A DNA stretch of 7,971 bases, from NCBI GenBank assembly GCA_948435975.1, contig CAOJHG010000077.1:1-7971 (forward strand). The letters run 5' to 3'. The position numbers were made by a program, and so were the translations under genes. Source of the DNA: an uncultured Oscillibacter sp. GTDB taxonomy: Bacteria > Bacillota > Clostridia > Oscillospirales > Oscillospiraceae. The first letter of the stretch is position 1, and each line of letters begins with the position of its first letter. Of this stretch, positions 6,812-7,971 are shown in pieces. Under the pieces are notes generated by a model. The model did not search any database and had not been told where the DNA came from. It saw nothing but the letters and a program-made list of their open reading frames with translations.

Positions 6812-7662
6812 AGCATCACCGCCTGTTCCTCGCCCTCGCCGAAGCGGTTCATGACCACCATGCAGACGACGACGATGACCATCATCACCAGGGAAATGGC
6901 CGCGCCTAGCTGGGGATTGTACGCCCCGCCCAGGAACTGCTGCTCAATCAGGTCTCCCAAAATCATCTCTGTACCGCCGCCCAGCATCTTACTGATCGCA
7001 AACGTGGAAACGGACGGGACGAAAACCATGGTGATCCCTGAGAGGACCCCCGGCAGGCTCAGCGGCAGAATCACCCGGCGGAAAACGTTGACGCTGTCCG
7101 CCCCCAGGTCCCGTGCGGCCTCGATCAAGGAGCCGTCCAGCTTCACAATCACGGAGTAGATGGGCAGAATCATGAAGGGCAGATAGTTGTACACCATCCC
7201 CAGCACCACCGCCCCTTGGGTGTTCATCATGGGAAAAAACTGGAGGTCCGCGCCAGTCAGGGCGTTATACAGGCTGATAAGTCCAATCCTCTGAAAAAGC
7301 TGATTCAAAAGGCCGTTGTTCTCCAGAATGGACATCCAAGAATAGGTCCTCAGCAGAAAGTTGATCCACATGGGCAGCATAATCAGCACCATCGCCGCCC
7401 GCTGGAATTTTTCTCCCTCCCTGCTCATCATATAGCTCACCGGATAGCCGATCAGGAGGCAGACCAGCGTAGCAATCAGAGCCAGCTTGAAGGACCGGCC
7501 AAACACAACGGCATAGGTCCCCATGCGTGAGAAATTTTCCAGGGTGAACCCGCCTGCGTCGTTGGAGAAGGCATAGACCACCACCAGCACAATGGGGGCC
7601 ACCACGAAAAGGGCCATCCAGATGACATAGGGAATGGCGAACCGGGAGAGCTTAGGTTTCAT
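6808..7662 (-). CDS. potB: Spermidine/putrescine-type ABC transporter permease PotB
   Basis: A 284-residue inner-membrane permease, the usual length for PotB, which pairs with PotC to form the translocation channel. Six hydrophobic segments are visible (about 8-31, 57-80, 88-106, 148-172, 205-225, 253-272). The cytoplasmic EAA loop that docks on the ATPase reads EAARDLGA at 181-188, followed by RVILPLSLPG. PMWINFLLRTYSWM (about 97-110) is typical of the PotB/PotH branch. The start at 7662 is chosen because AGGAGG lies 6 bases upstream and the protein then begins MKPKLSRF, a normal short cytoplasmic N-terminus. An upstream in-frame start at 7701 would add 13 residues and lacks this support. 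The start lies inside the 3' end of potA (11-base overlap), and the stop overlaps the potCD start by 4 bases, so the three genes are probably translationally coupled. Confidence 0.95.
   Translation of the reverse strand: MKPKLSRFAIPYVIWMALFVVAPIVLVVVYAFSNDAGGFTLENFSRMGTYAVVFGRSFKLALIATLVCLLIGYPVSYMMSREGEKFQRAAMVLIMLPMWINFLLRTYSWMSILENNGLLNQLFQRIGLISLYNALTGADLQFFPMMNTQGAVVLGMVYNYLPFMILPIYSVIVKLDGSLIEAARDLGADSVNVFRRVILPLSLPGVLSGITMVFVPSVSTFAISKMLGGGTEMILGDLIEQQFLGGAYNPQLGAAISLVMMVIVVVCMVVMNRFGEGEEQAVML
6815..6824 (-). promoter_or_regulatory. potCD ribosome binding site inside the potB 3' end
   Basis: On the minus strand the sequence is AGGCGGTGAT, nine of ten bases identical to AGGAGGTGAT, the complement of the 16S rRNA 3' end. 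The AGGCGG core ends 7 bases before the GTG start at 6811. This strong site supports the unusual GTG start and suggests substantial independent initiation in addition to coupling with potB. Confidence 0.75.
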
Positions 7663-7971
7663 CCCCGTCCTCCTCCGGCTCAGCCGCGTCCAGCTCGTCA
7701 TATTCGTCGGAGAAAGAGGAGTAGTCGCCGAACATGCCGGAATACGGACTCTTCTTCATGACATGGATGCCATCAGGGTCAATCTTGATGCCGATGCGGG
7801 TCCCAACGGGAGAGTGGTCCGTGGTCTGAATCAGCCACTTGAAGCCCCGGAAGTCCACAATGATATCGTACTGCATCCCTTTAAAGGTGACATTGGTGAC
7901 GGTGCCCGTCAGCTGGCCCTGCTCCACGGGGACGATGTCGATGTCCTCGGGCCGGATGACCACGTCCACGG
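7652..7971 (-). CDS. potA: Spermidine/putrescine-type ABC transporter ATP-binding protein PotA, C-terminal part (partial, 5' end outside window)
   Basis: The last 105 full codons of an ABC ATPase, with two bases of a preceding codon at the window edge. The nucleotide-binding domain (Walker A, signature, Walker B) is off the edge. What remains is the C-terminal regulatory TOBE-type domain, recognised by VVIRPEDIDIV near the visible start, then GTVTNVTFKGMQYDI, and IGIKIDPDGIHVM. This arrangement is typical of PotA and related CUT1-like ATPases. The protein ends with an acidic tail of about 20 residues (FSDEYDELDAAEPEEDGDET). Assignment to PotA rather than another TOBE ATPase rests mainly on the adjacent potB and potCD genes. 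The GTG at 7969 is an internal valine codon, not a start. Confidence 0.9.
   Translation of the reverse strand, partial: VDVVIRPEDIDIVPVEQGQLTGTVTNVTFKGMQYDIIVDFRGFKWLIQTTDHSPVGTRIGIKIDPDGIHVMKKSPYSGMFGDYSSFSDEYDELDAAEPEEDGDET
7669..7674 (-). promoter_or_regulatory. potB ribosome binding site inside the potA 3' end
   Basis: On the minus strand the sequence is a perfect AGGAGG, 6 bases before the ATG at 7662. It is embedded in the codons for the acidic tail of PotA and decides the potB start. Confidence 0.85.

Noticed and set aside
7663..7701. Upstream potB start at 7701.
   Set aside because: It would add 13 residues read from the potA tail; the AGGAGG 6 bases before the ATG at 7662 supports the shorter protein of normal family length.
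1..7971. CRISPR arrays, tRNA genes, insertion sequences, phage or defence genes.
   Set aside because: No repeated spacer-like units, cloverleaf signatures, transposase motifs or terminal inverted repeats were seen; the window is filled by housekeeping and transporter genes.

Overview
The window looks like chromosomal DNA from a moderately GC-rich Firmicute, most likely a gut-type Clostridia (Oscillospiraceae-like) bacterium. That placement is an inference. It rests on a PolC-type replicative polymerase (typical of low-GC Gram-positives and relatives), the ispG-polC gene order common in Clostridia, strong AGGAGG-type ribosome binding sites, and the flavour of the PolC protein. No rRNA or other marker gene is present to fix the taxonomy.

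Layout. Positions 2-244 (+) hold the 3' end of ispG, an iron-sulfur enzyme of the MEP isoprenoid pathway. After 47 bases comes polC (292-4275, +), a complete 1327-residue DNA polymerase III alpha subunit with built-in proofreading exonuclease. A strong hairpin with T-rich flanks (4320-4374) sits between polC and a convergent minus-strand operon. Read in its own direction (from 7971 down to 4381), the operon is: potA (3' end only), potB, a fused potC-potD gene, and a small hotdog-fold thioesterase of the fluoroacetyl-CoA thioesterase (FlK)-like type. The first junctions overlap (11 bases potA/potB, 4 bases potB/potCD), and only 28 bases separate potCD from the thioesterase gene. These four genes are therefore probably co-transcribed and the transporter subunits translationally coupled. 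The operon promoter lies beyond the right edge.

How the genes work together. PotA (ATPase), PotB (permease) and PotCD (permease plus extracellular binding domain on one chain) would form a spermidine/putrescine-type ABC importer. The link of the terminal thioesterase to polyamine uptake is unknown.

Nothing here looks like a defence system, mobile element, CRISPR array or RNA gene. The points most worth a second look are the PotC-PotD fusion with its extra membrane helix, altered residues in its binding pocket, the conserved FlK-like catalytic triad in a thioesterase at the end of a transporter operon, and a PolC whose N-terminal region is about 110 residues shorter than that of Bacillus subtilis. 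The window is essentially fully coding apart from 245-291 and 4276-4380.
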